Shown: positions 8,496 to 17,257, numbered from the stretch's first letter. The stretch is DNA of 64,000 nucleotides from Shouchella miscanthi (GCF_007725405.1 NZ_CP042163.1:3224001-3288000); one strand, 5' to 3'. The notes: generated from the sequence alone by a model not told the origin. Translations and numbers: made by a program.

Positions 8496-8882
8496 ATGAA
8501 TATATTGTTTAACAACCGTGAACCCGTCTACATTCAAGTCATTCGACATTTTAAAGAACAAATCGCACTCGGTCATTTAGTCGCTGGTCAAGAGATCCCC
8601 TCTCGTCGTGAACTTGGCTCAACGTTAAAGATTAATCCGAACACCGCCCAACGTGCTTATAAAGAAATGGAGGAACAACAATTGATTGAAACGGAACGGA
8701 ATAAACCAAGTCGTATTACGCAAGATCAAGAGATTCTAAACCAAATTCGAGCGGAACTAATTCACGAATCCGTCGATCTCTTTCTCGATTCTATGAAAAC
8801 AATCAATGTGTCTGTTGATGAGCTCATTTCAATTATTCGCAATCGCTATGAGGACGGAGGTACATCCCATGATTCACGTTGA
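8496..8882 (+). CDS. GntR-family repressor, YtrA subfamily
   Basis: A 128-residue regulator with the winged helix of GntR proteins at about residues 7-75. The recognition segment IPSRRELGSTLKINPNTAQRAYKEME is typical of the short YtrA subfamily, which has only a small helical C-terminal extension and no large ligand domain. ATG 8496 follows GAGGGGGGACAG. The gene sits inside the ABC operon it probably controls, and two YtrA-like operators cover the operon promoter. In known relatives the repressor is relieved by cell-envelope-active agents; that trigger is not visible here. Confidence 0.88.
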   Translation: MNILFNNREPVYIQVIRHFKEQIALGHLVAGQEIPSRRELGSTLKINPNTAQRAYKEMEEQQLIETERNKPSRITQDQEILNQIRAELIHESVDLFLDSMKTINVSVDELISIIRNRYEDGGTSHDSR

Positions 8883-9564
8883 AAAGCTTTCAAAATCATT
8901 TGGTCGTAAGGTGATTTTTGATCAAATTCGTTTCACTGCCGAAAAAGGGGAAATCACTTGTTTGATTGGCATTAATGGGGTGGGGAAAACAACGTTACTA
9001 AAAGCTATTGCAAACTTAACGCCTGTTAACAGTGGCCAGGTTACAATTGACGGCGAGCCGCTGCGAGCACAACAGTATCGGGACATTGTCTTTATTCCAG
9101 ATGTACTTCCTATGGCACCTAGTTTTTCGATCCAAGAAGCCATTGACTTTATGAAAGACTTTTATCAGAATTGGAATAATGAGCGCTGTAGCGAACTGCT
9201 TACATTCTTTAGGCTAGATCAGCATCAAAAGCTTAGTCATTTATCGAAAGGGAATGTTGCAAAAGTCAATCTCGTTCTCGGTTTATCAGTAGATTCCTGC
9301 TATATTTTAATGGATGAGCCTTTCTCTGGTATTGACATTTTTAGTAGAGAAGAAATTGCCTCGCTCTTTTCAAGCGGATTTCTTGAAGACAAAGGAATTT
9401 TAGTGACGACCCATGAAATACGTGATATTGAGCACCTAATAGATAAAGCCGTATTATTAAAAGATGGAACAGTAGTGAAGGAGTTCTATACAGAAGATTT
9501 ACGACTAGAAGAAGGCAAATCGATTGAAGATGTGATGAGGGATATTTATATAAACCATGGCTAG
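8869..9564 (+). CDS. ABC transporter ATP-binding protein (YtrB-like)
   Basis: A 231-residue ATPase subunit. Walker A is GINGVGKTT at 34-42, the signature motif is LSKGN at 125-129 (a variant of LSGGQ), Walker B is YILMDEP with D149 and E150, and the H-loop is TTHE. The Q-loop position reads FIPDVLP, without the usual glutamine; this is seen in the YtrB/YhcG-type group. ATG 8869 follows GGACGGAGG and overlaps the end of the GntR gene by 14 bases. It powers the permease encoded at the start of the operon. Confidence 0.9.
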   Translation: MIHVEKLSKSFGRKVIFDQIRFTAEKGEITCLIGINGVGKTTLLKAIANLTPVNSGQVTIDGEPLRAQQYRDIVFIPDVLPMAPSFSIQEAIDFMKDFYQNWNNERCSELLTFFRLDQHQKLSHLSKGNVAKVNLVLGLSVDSCYILMDEPFSGIDIFSREEIASLFSSGFLEDKGILVTTHEIRDIEHLIDKAVLLKDGTVVKEFYTEDLRLEEGKSIEDVMRDIYINHG

Positions 9565-9581
9565 AGGATTATCCTCTAGCC
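9559..9581. terminator. Hairpin shared by convergent genes
   Basis: GGCTAGAGGA (9559-9568) pairs perfectly with TCCTCTAGCC (9572-9581). It includes both stop codons, of the ABC ATPase and of the MBL gene. The flanking T-richness is weak on both strands. Confidence 0.6.
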
Positions 9582-10333
9582 ACTTCTTTCACTTGATAAT
9601 CTGTTGCAACTTGAAAACCTTTTTCTTTGACTTCATTAGTAGGAAAGGTCTCATCCAAATGCATGCAGCAAATTGCGTGACGTTTCGCTGTTGGGATAAG
9701 GTCTTCAAGCTTTGAAAGCGAAAGATGCACGTTCCCAGGATAGTCTAAAAAGGATGTATCTTGGTAAACCATCTGATAAAAATCTTCATTCATCCGGTTT
9801 AAAACAGGTTGGGGTATGTTTTTTGCATCGCCACTATAATAAAAATGTTCGTTTTTCGCTTGGTGCACACATTCATAGCTATAACACTCTAAATGTGGAG
9901 CGTGTTCAGCAGGAAAAGCCGTTACATTGTATGGTCCAAAAGCCGAGTCTTCCTCTAATGATTGCCAAATGGCCTGTCCTTCTTCAACGCCCATTCGCAT
10001 CAGTAAATCTTTTGCATGCATAAGCAATGTCCGTGGTGCCTTAATGCAGAGCTTCGCCTTAAAGGCTGGCGCCATTTTTATGTAGGAATAAAAAATAAAA
10101 TCTCCTAATGAACCAATGTGATCGGGATGGGTATGGGTTAACATAACCGTTATTCTTTCAACATTTTCTAAGACACGAAAGCGAAGAAGTCGTTCAAATG
10201 TGGCACTCCCACAGTCAAACATGCCTAACTCCTGATTATGATAAAAATATCCGCCGTTATTTCCTAACGCTGTATGAAAAGCACTACCGCATCCTATAAA
10301 CGTTAGTGGTGATGTGAATCCTTCATCTGACAA
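9569..10333 (-). CDS. MBL-fold metallo-hydrolase
   Basis: A 254-residue metallo-beta-lactamase-fold protein. The zinc motif HTHPDH is at 67-72, followed by a later AEHAPH, YSGDAKN and CCMHLDE region giving the remaining ligands. It resembles the RNase Z-like YhfI group rather than true beta-lactamases; there is no signal peptide, so it acts in the cytoplasm. The start is a TTG at 10333 about 10 bases behind GAGAGGA. It converges with the ABC operon and is divergent from the Rrf2 gene. The substrate is unknown. Confidence 0.82.
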   Translation of the reverse strand: MSDEGFTSPLTFIGCGSAFHTALGNNGGYFYHNQELGMFDCGSATFERLLRFRVLENVERITVMLTHTHPDHIGSLGDFIFYSYIKMAPAFKAKLCIKAPRTLLMHAKDLLMRMGVEEGQAIWQSLEEDSAFGPYNVTAFPAEHAPHLECYSYECVHQAKNEHFYYSGDAKNIPQPVLNRMNEDFYQMVYQDTSFLDYPGNVHLSLSKLEDLIPTAKRHAICCMHLDETFPTNEVKEKGFQVATDYQVKEVARG

Positions 10334-10433
10334 TGGCTATCCATCCTCTCTTTTTTAAAAAGCATTTGCGTTGCTGTCTTGTTCACTTTATAGTAAAACA
10401 AAGAGCAATTTATTAAAAGGGTGCGATCCAATC

Positions 10434-10937
10434 ATGAAAGTAAAAAGTGGTGTTGAGCAAGCGGTTTGTATACTTGTTATGCTTGCGACGCAATCAAATC
10501 AACAATATGTTAAAAGCGATACCATCTCGACACGATTGCATGTCTCACCATCTTATTTAAAGAAAGTGATGCGCAAGCTTGTCGTTCACGAATTAATTAA
10601 ATCGACACCAGGAAACAGCGGAGGATTTTCACTAGCGCGTCCAGCTGAGTCGATTACGATGCTTGATATTGTACGAGCTATTGAAGGAGAAGGCTCTTTC
10701 ATGAAATCAGAAGGTTTAATCGAACGGGTCTTTCCAGAAACTGATGCTGCTAAAATTGGCTCTCTACAACTTGAAGCTATTTTTTTCGATGCACAAGATG
10801 CTTATTTTCATTCACTAAAAAAAGTCTCGTTAAAAGACGCTTTGCTGTCAACATTGAATCGAGACAGCATTCAGCTTGTGGATTGGAACGATTCATTTGG
10901 ACAAACAGATATTGAGAAACTTCAGAGTGAACGTTAA
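10434..10937 (+). CDS. Rrf2-family transcriptional regulator
   Basis: A 167-residue Rrf2 regulator. The N-terminal winged helix is clear (GVEQAVCILVMLA, then VSPSYLKKVMRKLV and GNSGGFSLARP). The three-cysteine Fe-S cluster found in IscR and NsrR is missing: the only cysteine is in the first helix. It is therefore more like the YwnA/CymR type. ATG 10434 follows AAGGGTGCG; upstream in-frame codons have no ribosome site. The metallophosphoesterase gene follows 17 bases downstream and may be co-transcribed. The effector is unknown. Confidence 0.85.
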   Translation: MKVKSGVEQAVCILVMLATQSNQQYVKSDTISTRLHVSPSYLKKVMRKLVVHELIKSTPGNSGGFSLARPAESITMLDIVRAIEGEGSFMKSEGLIERVFPETDAAKIGSLQLEAIFFDAQDAYFHSLKKVSLKDALLSTLNRDSIQLVDWNDSFGQTDIEKLQSER

Positions 10938-10954
10938 GAAAAGGAGCTATCCTG

Positions 10955-11800
10955 TTGTTTAGTCGCAAAACCATTCTTGTGTTACTCCTTCTATTCATTG
11001 TAGCCATATACTTTTTCTATACACAAAACCACAGAATCGTCCTGTCCAGTCATTCAATCGAAGTAGCACAAATGGATGCTGAACACAATGGTATCACCAT
11101 CGTCCATTTATCTGATCTACATTCAGCAGAATTCGGTGAAAAAAATGAACGTCTCATACAAATCGTACAGCAAGAAGACCCGAGCTTCATCTTCATGACC
11201 GGTGATTTGATTGATTCCTATACGTCGAACAATGGAGAAGGCGTTGATTTAATGAAGGAATTGGTTTCCATTGCACCAACCTATTATGTAACTGGAAATC
11301 ACGAATGGCGCTTAGGTATTGTCGAGGGGCTAGAAGAGACACTTGATGAAATTGGTGTAACGGTACTAAGAAATGAATCATTAACGATCGAGCACGAAGG
11401 GTTTTCTTTTCAACTAGTCGGTATTGATGATCCTGATTCTAGGGGGACTGCTTCTCCAGAAGAGATCGTAAGGGATTTATTGGATGAAGCGATTCCAGCT
11501 ACTGCAGCAGATTCTTATACGATACTCCTGTCCCACCGACCAGAAGTGTTTTCGATCTATCAAGATTCAAGTGCAGACTTGGTGTTTTCAGGGCATGCTC
11601 ATGGGGGTCAAGTTCGCCTTCCTTTTATTGGCGGTTTACTTGCTCCTGGTCAAGGGCTTTTTCCAGAATATAGCGAAGGCTTATATGAGGAAGAGGATAC
11701 TAAAATGATTGTGAGTAGAGGCTTAGGAAACAGTCTTTTTCCCCTTCGCTTATTTAATCGACCGGAAGTTATTCGAATTGATCTTCAACCCCCTTCATAA
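10955..11800 (+). CDS. Membrane-anchored metallophosphoesterase (YkuE-like)
   Basis: A 281-residue calcineurin-like phosphoesterase with an N-terminal transmembrane anchor at about residues 7-24. The metal motifs are complete: LSDLH, TGDLID, GNHEWR, LSHRPE and SGHAHGGQ. This pattern matches the YkuE/YpbG group. The start is TTG 10955 behind AAAGGAG, with the downstream residues giving a proper anchor. The catalytic domain would face outside if the anchor inserts in the usual way. A terminator shared with the convergent DJ-1/PfpI gene follows. Confidence 0.85.
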   Translation: MFSRKTILVLLLLFIVAIYFFYTQNHRIVLSSHSIEVAQMDAEHNGITIVHLSDLHSAEFGEKNERLIQIVQQEDPSFIFMTGDLIDSYTSNNGEGVDLMKELVSIAPTYYVTGNHEWRLGIVEGLEETLDEIGVTVLRNESLTIEHEGFSFQLVGIDDPDSRGTASPEEIVRDLLDEAIPATAADSYTILLSHRPEVFSIYQDSSADLVFSGHAHGGQVRLPFIGGLLAPGQGLFPEYSEGLYEEEDTKMIVSRGLGNSLFPLRLFNRPEVIRIDLQPPS

Positions 11801-11809
11801 GTAAAGGCA

Positions 11810-11848
11810 AAAAAACACACTCCGTTAGGAAATCGGAGTGTGTTCTTT
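11810..11848. terminator. Bidirectional rho-independent terminator
   Basis: ACACACTCCG (11815-11824) pairs with CGGAGTGTGT (11834-11843), with an A-run before and TTCTTTG after, serving both convergent genes. Confidence 0.88.
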
Positions 11849-11849
11849 G

Positions 11850-12512
11850 TTATATCGCTTTAATAAATTGTTTTGCCGTTTCAATGGATGATTGTGGATT
11901 TTGACCCGTCACAAGCTTCCCATCAGCGTATACATTTTCTTCCCAATCTCCTTTACCTACGAATAGAGCGCCCTCTTTTCTTAGACGCGTTTCTAATAGG
12001 AAAGGCATTTGATTGACTAATTCAACGCCTTCTTCTTCTGTATTCGTGAAGGACGTCACTTTTCGATTCGCAACAAGAAACTCACCATTTTCCAGCAATA
12101 CGCCTGTTAGTGCTGCCGGTCCGTGGCAAACAGCTCCAATCACTTTATCCGCTTCATAAAAATCACGTAATAGTTGCTGGAGTTCTGGGTTGTCTGCTAA
12201 ATCAAACATCGCCCCATGACCACCAGGCATAAAGATCCCATCATAATCAGCTGATTGAATCTCTGCCAATGGAATGGTTCGCTTTAACATCTCCGCTAGT
12301 TCATGCCATTGCTCAGGAATGATGCCATTCTCTAAACTGGCATCATCGATTGGTGATTCACCACCTTTTGGGCTTGCAACTGTTACATGGTAACCAGCTT
12401 TAGTAAATTCTTCATACGGCTCTGTAAACTCCGATAACCAAATTCCTGCAAACTGTTCATTATTCATTTTTGCGCCGTTTGTTACGACCATTAGTAGTTG
12501 TTTTGTACTCAA
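11850..12512 (-). CDS. DJ-1/PfpI-family type 1 glutamine amidotransferase-like protein
   Basis: A 220-residue DJ-1/PfpI superfamily protein. The nucleophile elbow GAVCHGPAAL gives C129 and H130; GGHGAMFDL at 98-105 and E28 in WLSEFTEP complete the usual pocket. Length and the WLSEFTEP motif place it near Hsp31/glyoxalase III-type proteins, which detoxify methylglyoxal or act as protein and nucleotide deglycases. The start is TTG 12512, 5 bases behind GGGAGAGG. It is a lone gene. The exact activity cannot be separated from sequence. Confidence 0.85.
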   Translation of the reverse strand: MSTKQLLMVVTNGAKMNNEQFAGIWLSEFTEPYEEFTKAGYHVTVASPKGGESPIDDASLENGIIPEQWHELAEMLKRTIPLAEIQSADYDGIFMPGGHGAMFDLADNPELQQLLRDFYEADKVIGAVCHGPAALTGVLLENGEFLVANRKVTSFTNTEEEGVELVNQMPFLLETRLRKEGALFVGKGDWEENVYADGKLVTGQNPQSSIETAKQFIKAI

Positions 12513-12650
12513 GATGACCTCTCCCTTTTTGTCTGCTACTCTTCTCTTCCCTTACCGTTTCTTCATTAAACAAGAAAAAGAAAGACAACATACGATTTAC
12601 GCATTCATCATCATGCTAGCGGACAGACCTCTACTCACCTGCTCTCGTAC

Positions 12651-12693
12651 AAAAAAGAAGTGCTCGATTAAGGTTAGAGACCTTAACGAACAC
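12651..12693 (-). terminator. Rho-independent terminator of prs-like/HAD operon
   Basis: On the minus strand GTGTTCGTTAAGGT pairs with ACCTTAATCGAGCAC (positions 12660-12693), followed by TTCTTTTTT. Confidence 0.85.
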
Positions 12694-12702
12694 CCCTCTC
12701 GG

Positions 12703-13512
12703 TTAATTCAACACATTCATTCGAATAGCATGTGCAACGCCATCTTCGTTATTTGACTTTGTAATATAATCAGCCGCTTCCTTTAATTCAGGAATGGCGT
12801 TTTCCATTGCTACGCCACAGCCTGCAAACTGTATCATCGACAAGTCATTCCCATTGTCTCCAATACACATGACTTCTTCTCGTGTGATGCCAAGCTTGCC
12901 TGCTAGCTGTTTGACCGCATTTCCTTTACTTGCCTCCGGATGGAGAATTTCCAAGAAGAAAGGAGCGCTTTGAACCATTTCATAACGTTCTTTTAATGAA
13001 GCTGGAATCGCCGCTTTTGTTTCCTCAAGACGATTTGGTTCATCAATGAACATGATCTTTGGTATGACAATATCTTTATCAAGTTCTTCCTTTGTTCGAA
13101 AACTTAGAGGCACTTGTGTAACATACGATTCATATATGGTATAAGGCGAAACGTCCTTATTAAATGTATATAACTTCGCTTGATCAAAGAAATGCATCGG
13201 TGTTTGAAGAGCTTCTGCCGTAGCAGACAATTCAAGTAAATCTTCATAGTGTAACGTTAGTGAGACAACATTTTCATTTGTATGCGTGTTTTGTACAAGT
13301 GAACCGTTGTACGCAATCACATAATCATCTTCATCCGTTAATTCTAATTCCTTTAAGTAGCGCGTAACGCCCCCAAGCGGTCTTCCTGTGCATAAAACAA
13401 CCGTTACTCCAGCTGCTTTAGCCTCTTGTAACGCAGCTTTCACTCCTGGGGTTACGTGATGTTGATCATTTAACAACGTTCCATCCATATCAATGGCAAT
13501 TAATTTATACAT
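12703..13512 (-). CDS. Cof-type HAD-IIB hydrolase
   Basis: A 269-residue haloacid dehalogenase-superfamily phosphatase. Motif I is DMDGTLL (nucleophile D8, acid D10), motif II is LCTGRP, and the C-terminal motif is CIGDNGNDLSMI. The large cap between residues 80 and 190 marks the Cof/YidA (IIB) group, which act on sugar phosphates or flavin and pyridoxal phosphates. ATG 13512 follows AAGGAGTGGAG; a GTG 24 bases earlier overlaps that ribosome site and is rejected. It is 32 bases behind the PRPP synthetase paralog and ends at a shared terminator. Confidence 0.88.
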   Translation of the reverse strand: MYKLIAIDMDGTLLNDQHHVTPGVKAALQEAKAAGVTVVLCTGRPLGGVTRYLKELELTDEDDYVIAYNGSLVQNTHTNENVVSLTLHYEDLLELSATAEALQTPMHFFDQAKLYTFNKDVSPYTIYESYVTQVPLSFRTKEELDKDIVIPKIMFIDEPNRLEETKAAIPASLKERYEMVQSAPFFLEILHPEASKGNAVKQLAGKLGITREEVMCIGDNGNDLSMIQFAGCGVAMENAIPELKEAADYITKSNNEDGVAHAIRMNVLN

Positions 13513-13544
13513 CTCTCTACTCCACTCCTTATTCACAAGCGAAC

Positions 13545-14495
13545 TTATTGAAACAACGTGCTAACAGATTGTTCCTTATAAATTCGATAGATCGCATCAG
13601 CTAACAAACCTGCCATTGATAAAATGGTCATATTATCAAGCTGTTTTTCTTTAGGTAATTCAATCGTATTCGTCACAACAATTTCTTTTATTGGTGCAAT
13701 GGCTAGCCGCTCGATTGCTGGTCCTGTCAGTACTGGATGGGTACAACACGTGTACACATCTTTAGCACCGTTTTCCACCAAAGAATGAGCAGCTAATGTT
13801 ACCGTTGCTGCTGTATCAATGAGGTCATCAATAATAATGGCATCCATTCCTTTTACTTCACCTACAATGTCAATCGCTTGCGCAAAACCAGGTTCAGGTT
13901 GACGCTTATCAACAAAAGCAATCGGTGCATCAATATATTCGGCTAGCTTCCTTGCTCGTCCTAAGCCCGATGTATTTGGAGCAACGACGACAGGATTCAC
14001 AAGATTTTTCTTGATATAATGCTGTGCCAGCAACGGTATTCCTTGCAATGGATCCACAGGAATATTAAAGAAACCTTGAATTTGTGGAGCATGTAAATCG
14101 ACTGTTACAACTCGGTCTGCCCCCGCAGTTTCAAGTAGATTCGCAATAAGCTTTGCAGCTATTGGCTCCCGAGAACGAGCTTTTCGATCCTGTCTAGCAT
14201 ACCCAAAGTAAGGTATAACAACATTAATTTCCCCTGCTGAAGCTCGTTTTAATGCGTCAATCATAATGAGTAATTCAATCACATGCTCATTTCCCGGCTG
14301 AGAAGTTGATTGTAAAATAAATACCTTAGCCCCACGAACACTTTCTTGAATATGAATTTGCACTTCACCGTCACTAAAGCGATTCACTGTGCATTCTCCA
14401 ATTGTACAACCAAGTTGATCGGCAACTTCTTGCGTTAACAATGGGTTTGATTGAATGGTAAACAGTTTAAATTTATCGTTCATTACATAACTCAC
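13545..14495 (-). CDS. Ribose-phosphate pyrophosphokinase paralog (atypical)
   Basis: A 316-residue protein with the full length and fold of class I PRPP synthetases: NRFSDGEVQIHI at 38-50, DRKARSREPI near 103-112, VDLHAPQIQGFF at 132-143 and the PRPP loop DDLIDTAAT at 223-231. Several positions differ from housekeeping Prs. SPDHGG is APNTSG (172-177), the catalytic KRRP loop is KRQP (197-200), DTAGT is DTAAT, and DLHAGQ is DLHAPQ. It also lacks the usual glmU and ctc neighbours. GTG 14495 follows GGAGG. It is probably a second, specialised or inactive Prs in an operon with a HAD phosphatase; a canonical prs should exist elsewhere. Confidence 0.82.
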   Translation of the reverse strand: MSYVMNDKFKLFTIQSNPLLTQEVADQLGCTIGECTVNRFSDGEVQIHIQESVRGAKVFILQSTSQPGNEHVIELLIMIDALKRASAGEINVVIPYFGYARQDRKARSREPIAAKLIANLLETAGADRVVTVDLHAPQIQGFFNIPVDPLQGIPLLAQHYIKKNLVNPVVVAPNTSGLGRARKLAEYIDAPIAFVDKRQPEPGFAQAIDIVGEVKGMDAIIIDDLIDTAATVTLAAHSLVENGAKDVYTCCTHPVLTGPAIERLAIAPIKEIVVTNTIELPKEKQLDNMTILSMAGLLADAIYRIYKEQSVSTLFQ

Positions 14496-14571
14496 GAAAC
14501 CGCCTCCTACTCGTCCTAAAATCGTCTTAATTGTAGCTTACTTTCGAGCGGAATACAAAGTGTTACACTAC

Positions 14572-14606
14572 AAAAAAAGCGTTCCTCTAATAAGAAGAAC
14601 ACTTTC
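14572..14606 (-). terminator. Rho-independent terminator of the Gfo/Idh/MocA gene
   Basis: On the minus strand AAAGTGTTCTTCT pairs with AGAGGAACGCTTT (two mismatches) and is followed by TTTTTTG. Confidence 0.75.
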
Positions 14607-14610
14607 ACTC

Positions 14611-15708
14611 TTAAAAACCTCTTGTCGTCATAGACAACGGCAATAATTCGGGGATGCTACATGTACTTACCATTTGATAATGCTTTTCTTCTATTGACGA
14701 ACGTAAAATGCCGTGCATCGCTTCAAGCACATGATAAGCTAGTGCATCACTTGCACGATGGGCACGCTTTTCCTTAATTGCCGCAACCATATCTAAAACA
14801 CCTAGACCTCGACTATTTTCTTGAAAACCATAAGTAAGCGGTACTTCTTGAAACGCAACCTCCCCTTGTTTCTTGAAGAAGAGAGGTCCTCCAAATGTAT
14901 TTGGATCTGGCAATATAAGAGAACCTCTTGTGCCATGTATTTCTAAATTCGGTGTTTGTGATCCCCATACATCAAAGCTCGTAATTAACGTTCCGATTGT
15001 TCCATTCTCAAAGTCTACTATACTAGACAAATGTGTCTCTACTTCTACTTGCATTGTCTCACCAAAACGGGGAAGGGATGTAATGTTACGTTCCTCAAAT
15101 GCCTTTCCTGTAGAGGATGTAAGTCGCTTAATCGGACCTAGTATTGATACAAGAGCTGTTAAGTAATAGGGACCCATATCAAATAAAGGTCCAGCACCTT
15201 CTTTATAAAAGAAGTCCGGGTTCGGATGCCAGCCCTCAGGTCCATGGCTCATCATAAATCCATTAGCCGATACTGGTCTGCCAATCCAACCATCTTCAAT
15301 TAGTTTCTTTGCCGTTTGAAGGCCACCACCTAAAAAAGTATCTGGGGCAGCTCCTAAATAAAGATTTTTTTCCTTGGCTAGTTTTCTAAGCTCCTCCGCT
15401 TCAGTTAGGGACAATGTTAACGGCTTTTCGCCATACGCATGTTTCCCAGCTTCTAATGCACGTTTATGAACGGCATAATGAGCAGAAGGAATCGTTAAGT
15501 TAATGACAAGCTCAATTCGCTCATCTTGAAAGAAATCGTCCATTGATAAGGCTTCTATTTCTTTGTAATCAGCTGCTTTTTGAGTTGCTTGAGCCATATT
15601 TAGATCGGTACAGGCAATAATTTGTATATCATCAAACCGATTATTTAATTGAAAATAGATATCGCTAATATTCCCACAACCAACTACTCCAGCTTTTAAA
15701 ACGCTCAC
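14611..15708 (-). CDS. Gfo/Idh/MocA-family oxidoreductase
   Basis: A 365-residue NAD(P)-dependent sugar or inositol dehydrogenase-like protein. The Rossmann motif is GVVGCGNISDIY (7-18), the cofactor/substrate motif AGKHAYGEKPL contains the conserved EKP, and the C-terminal substrate domain has the catalytic region FDMGPYYLTALV. The start is GTG 15708 behind GGGAGTGG. It stands alone, flanked by terminators. A second member of the same family is encoded 1.5 kb away, but the two are only distantly alike. The substrate is not known. Confidence 0.88.
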   Translation of the reverse strand: MSVLKAGVVGCGNISDIYFQLNNRFDDIQIIACTDLNMAQATQKAADYKEIEALSMDDFFQDERIELVINLTIPSAHYAVHKRALEAGKHAYGEKPLTLSLTEAEELRKLAKEKNLYLGAAPDTFLGGGLQTAKKLIEDGWIGRPVSANGFMMSHGPEGWHPNPDFFYKEGAGPLFDMGPYYLTALVSILGPIKRLTSSTGKAFEERNITSLPRFGETMQVEVETHLSSIVDFENGTIGTLITSFDVWGSQTPNLEIHGTRGSLILPDPNTFGGPLFFKKQGEVAFQEVPLTYGFQENSRGLGVLDMVAAIKEKRAHRASDALAYHVLEAMHGILRSSIEEKHYQMVSTCSIPELLPLSMTTRGF

Positions 15709-15787
15709 GTGAAATCCACTCCCTTAAAATCCTAACGTTTATTATAGCGCTTTCAAGAACAAACGACAATAACACATATTGTCTATA

Positions 15788-15842
15788 CAAAAAAGCACTA
15801 GGAGACGCTGTCGATTAGCCATTCGTCTCTCTAGCACTTTTC
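15788..15842 (-). terminator. Rho-independent terminator of the M15 peptidase gene
   Basis: On the minus strand AAAAGTGCTAG pairs with CTAGTGCTTTT and inner GAGACG pairs with CGTCTC; TTTTTTG follows. Confidence 0.85.
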
Positions 15843-15850
15843 GTAGTAAC

Positions 15851-16480
15851 TTATGGCCAGTAATAGCCTCCACCCGTGGTTTCTGCTCGACTATCCACAT
15901 GCGTAAATGTTTGATAAATAATGATGCCACTAAACCCACAAGTCCGTGCAGTATTTGCTTTCCTTGTTGGTGTTGTTGACGATGAGACATCTGCTGCTGA
16001 TCCATATAAATGCTGACTGTTACTTGCTCCACCTACACTTGAATTATGACTGCGACTACGGAAGCCGGAGTTTATCGTTAATGGGATGTTCCCTAATTTG
16101 CGCCTCTTTGCCTCAAGTTTATACATTAAACGACGGACATTTTCTTGTACTTGAGTAGCCGATACTGCGCCTCCTGTAAACCTTGATCCATCTCTTGAAT
16201 GAAACTCACTCCAGTTAAAATGTCTGGTCGAACCGTCAGCTGCTTCAAGATTGTTTAACGCGGTATGCGTTTGTGGTCCAGCAACTCCATCAGCAGATAA
16301 GTTGTAGCTTGATTGAAACCTACGAACAGCTCCTTCTGTTGCTGGTCCAAATTGACCGTCTACAGTAATATGAGTTCGACTTGCTGATGCAGCTGCATAG
16401 CCTGCCACCCGAATTTGTAATTCTCGAACATCATTCCCACTCATGCCACTTCTCAGTGTTCTCGTCCATTGATACGCCAT
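15851..16480 (-). CDS. Peptidoglycan-binding M15 D-Ala-D-Ala carboxypeptidase-like protein
   Basis: A 209-residue protein with an N-terminal peptidoglycan-binding domain 1 (about 12-72, with DVRELQIRV and VDGQFGPAT) and a C-terminal zinc peptidase domain of the M15A type. The zinc ligands are H157 and D164 in SQHLYGSAADV and H194 in THVDSR. The architecture is that of Streptomyces albus G DD-peptidase and of some phage endolysins. ATG 16480 follows GAGGGGTATAAAG; no signal peptide follows it. An in-frame GTG at 16573 would add a hydrophobic but ill-formed leader and is less likely. Release or an atypical export route would be needed for activity on the wall. Confidence 0.82.
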   Translation of the reverse strand: MAYQWTRTLRSGMSGNDVRELQIRVAGYAAASASRTHITVDGQFGPATEGAVRRFQSSYNLSADGVAGPQTHTALNNLEAADGSTRHFNWSEFHSRDGSRFTGGAVSATQVQENVRRLMYKLEAKRRKLGNIPLTINSGFRSRSHNSSVGGASNSQHLYGSAADVSSSTTPTRKANTARTCGFSGIIIYQTFTHVDSRAETTGGGYYWP

Positions 16481-16628
16481 CTTTATACCCCTCTTCTTTG
16501 ATTTAGCAAGCGCTTGCTGTTTTTTAAAGAGAAGCAAATGAAGAAAAATAAAACGATGTAAAAAACTTTTCACCCACTATCATGTACGATATAATGAATG
16601 AATAATCATTCATAAAAGGAGATGTAGC

Positions 16629-16958
16629 ATGAAGACAGAAGAGAAATTATATGCCCTCGCAAATCAAATAAACAATCATCCTGACAACATTCGTGATTTT
16701 AATCGTTCTTACCAATTTGAACTAAAACCAGAAGCTCGTTATAGCGTGACGTTTTCTAATGGCGCTGTAACGATTGAAAAAGAACCTATAAAGAACGAAG
16801 AAGCCTGTATACTGAAATTGAGCGAAGCGAACTTGCATAAGCTATTAGAGGGAAATTGGAATCCTACTGTCGCTTATATGACGGGACAATTAAAAGTAGA
16901 TGGTGATGTCCGTCACGCCCTTAAACTCCATGAGATCGTCAAACAGTACACAGGATGA
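16629..16958 (+). CDS. SCP2 sterol-binding domain protein
   Basis: A 109-residue single-domain SCP2 protein, a small lipid-binding fold. The typical end of the domain is visible: LHKLLEGNWNPTVAYMTGQLKVDGDVRHALKL, with MTGQLKVDGD the hallmark. ATG 16629 follows AAAAGGAGATGTAGC. It is monocistronic, with a terminator 6 bases past the stop. Bacterial stand-alone SCP2 proteins bind lipids or fatty acyl compounds, but their role in Bacillaceae is not established. Confidence 0.82.
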   Translation: MKTEEKLYALANQINNHPDNIRDFNRSYQFELKPEARYSVTFSNGAVTIEKEPIKNEEACILKLSEANLHKLLEGNWNPTVAYMTGQLKVDGDVRHALKLHEIVKQYTG

Positions 16959-16963
16959 ACACG

Positions 16964-16999
16964 AAAAAACCGACCTCGCTTATTGAGAGTCGGTTTTCT
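16964..16999. terminator. Bidirectional terminator between SCP2 and CsbD genes
   Basis: AAAACCGAC (16966-16974) pairs with GTCGGTTTT (16989-16997). Confidence 0.82.
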
Positions 17000-17011
17000 A
17001 ACATGGAAAGC

Positions 17012-17194
17012 TTATTCGTTTGTTTTATTTTTGATATCACCTTTAGTATCTTGTACTTCGCCTTTAACTTTATCTTTTTTTCCTTCTGCTTGCATTTTTT
17101 TATTATTCGTAAGGTTTCCTACTGCATCTTTCACAGCACCTTTTGCTTTATTGCCAGCACCTTTTGCTTTGTCTCCAGTTCCGTTATCACTCAT
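17012..17194 (-). CDS. CsbD-family stress protein
   Basis: A 60-residue, lysine- and glycine-rich hydrophilic protein of the CsbD family, with two repeats of the form GDKAKGAGNKAKGAVKDAVG and a downstream KKDKVKGEVQDTKG. CsbD proteins are abundant general-stress proteins, sigma-B controlled in B. subtilis. ATG 17194 follows AGAAGGAGG; the longer frame upstream has no ribosome site. I found no convincing sigma-B promoter in the short upstream region. The molecular function is unknown. Confidence 0.88.
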   Translation of the reverse strand: MSDNGTGDKAKGAGNKAKGAVKDAVGNLTNNKKMQAEGKKDKVKGEVQDTKGDIKNKTNE

Positions 17195-17257
17195 GAAAAA
17201 CGCCTCCTTCTTGTCTATTTCTTTATATAGACGTTTTCCAAGGTTTCTAAACATTTA

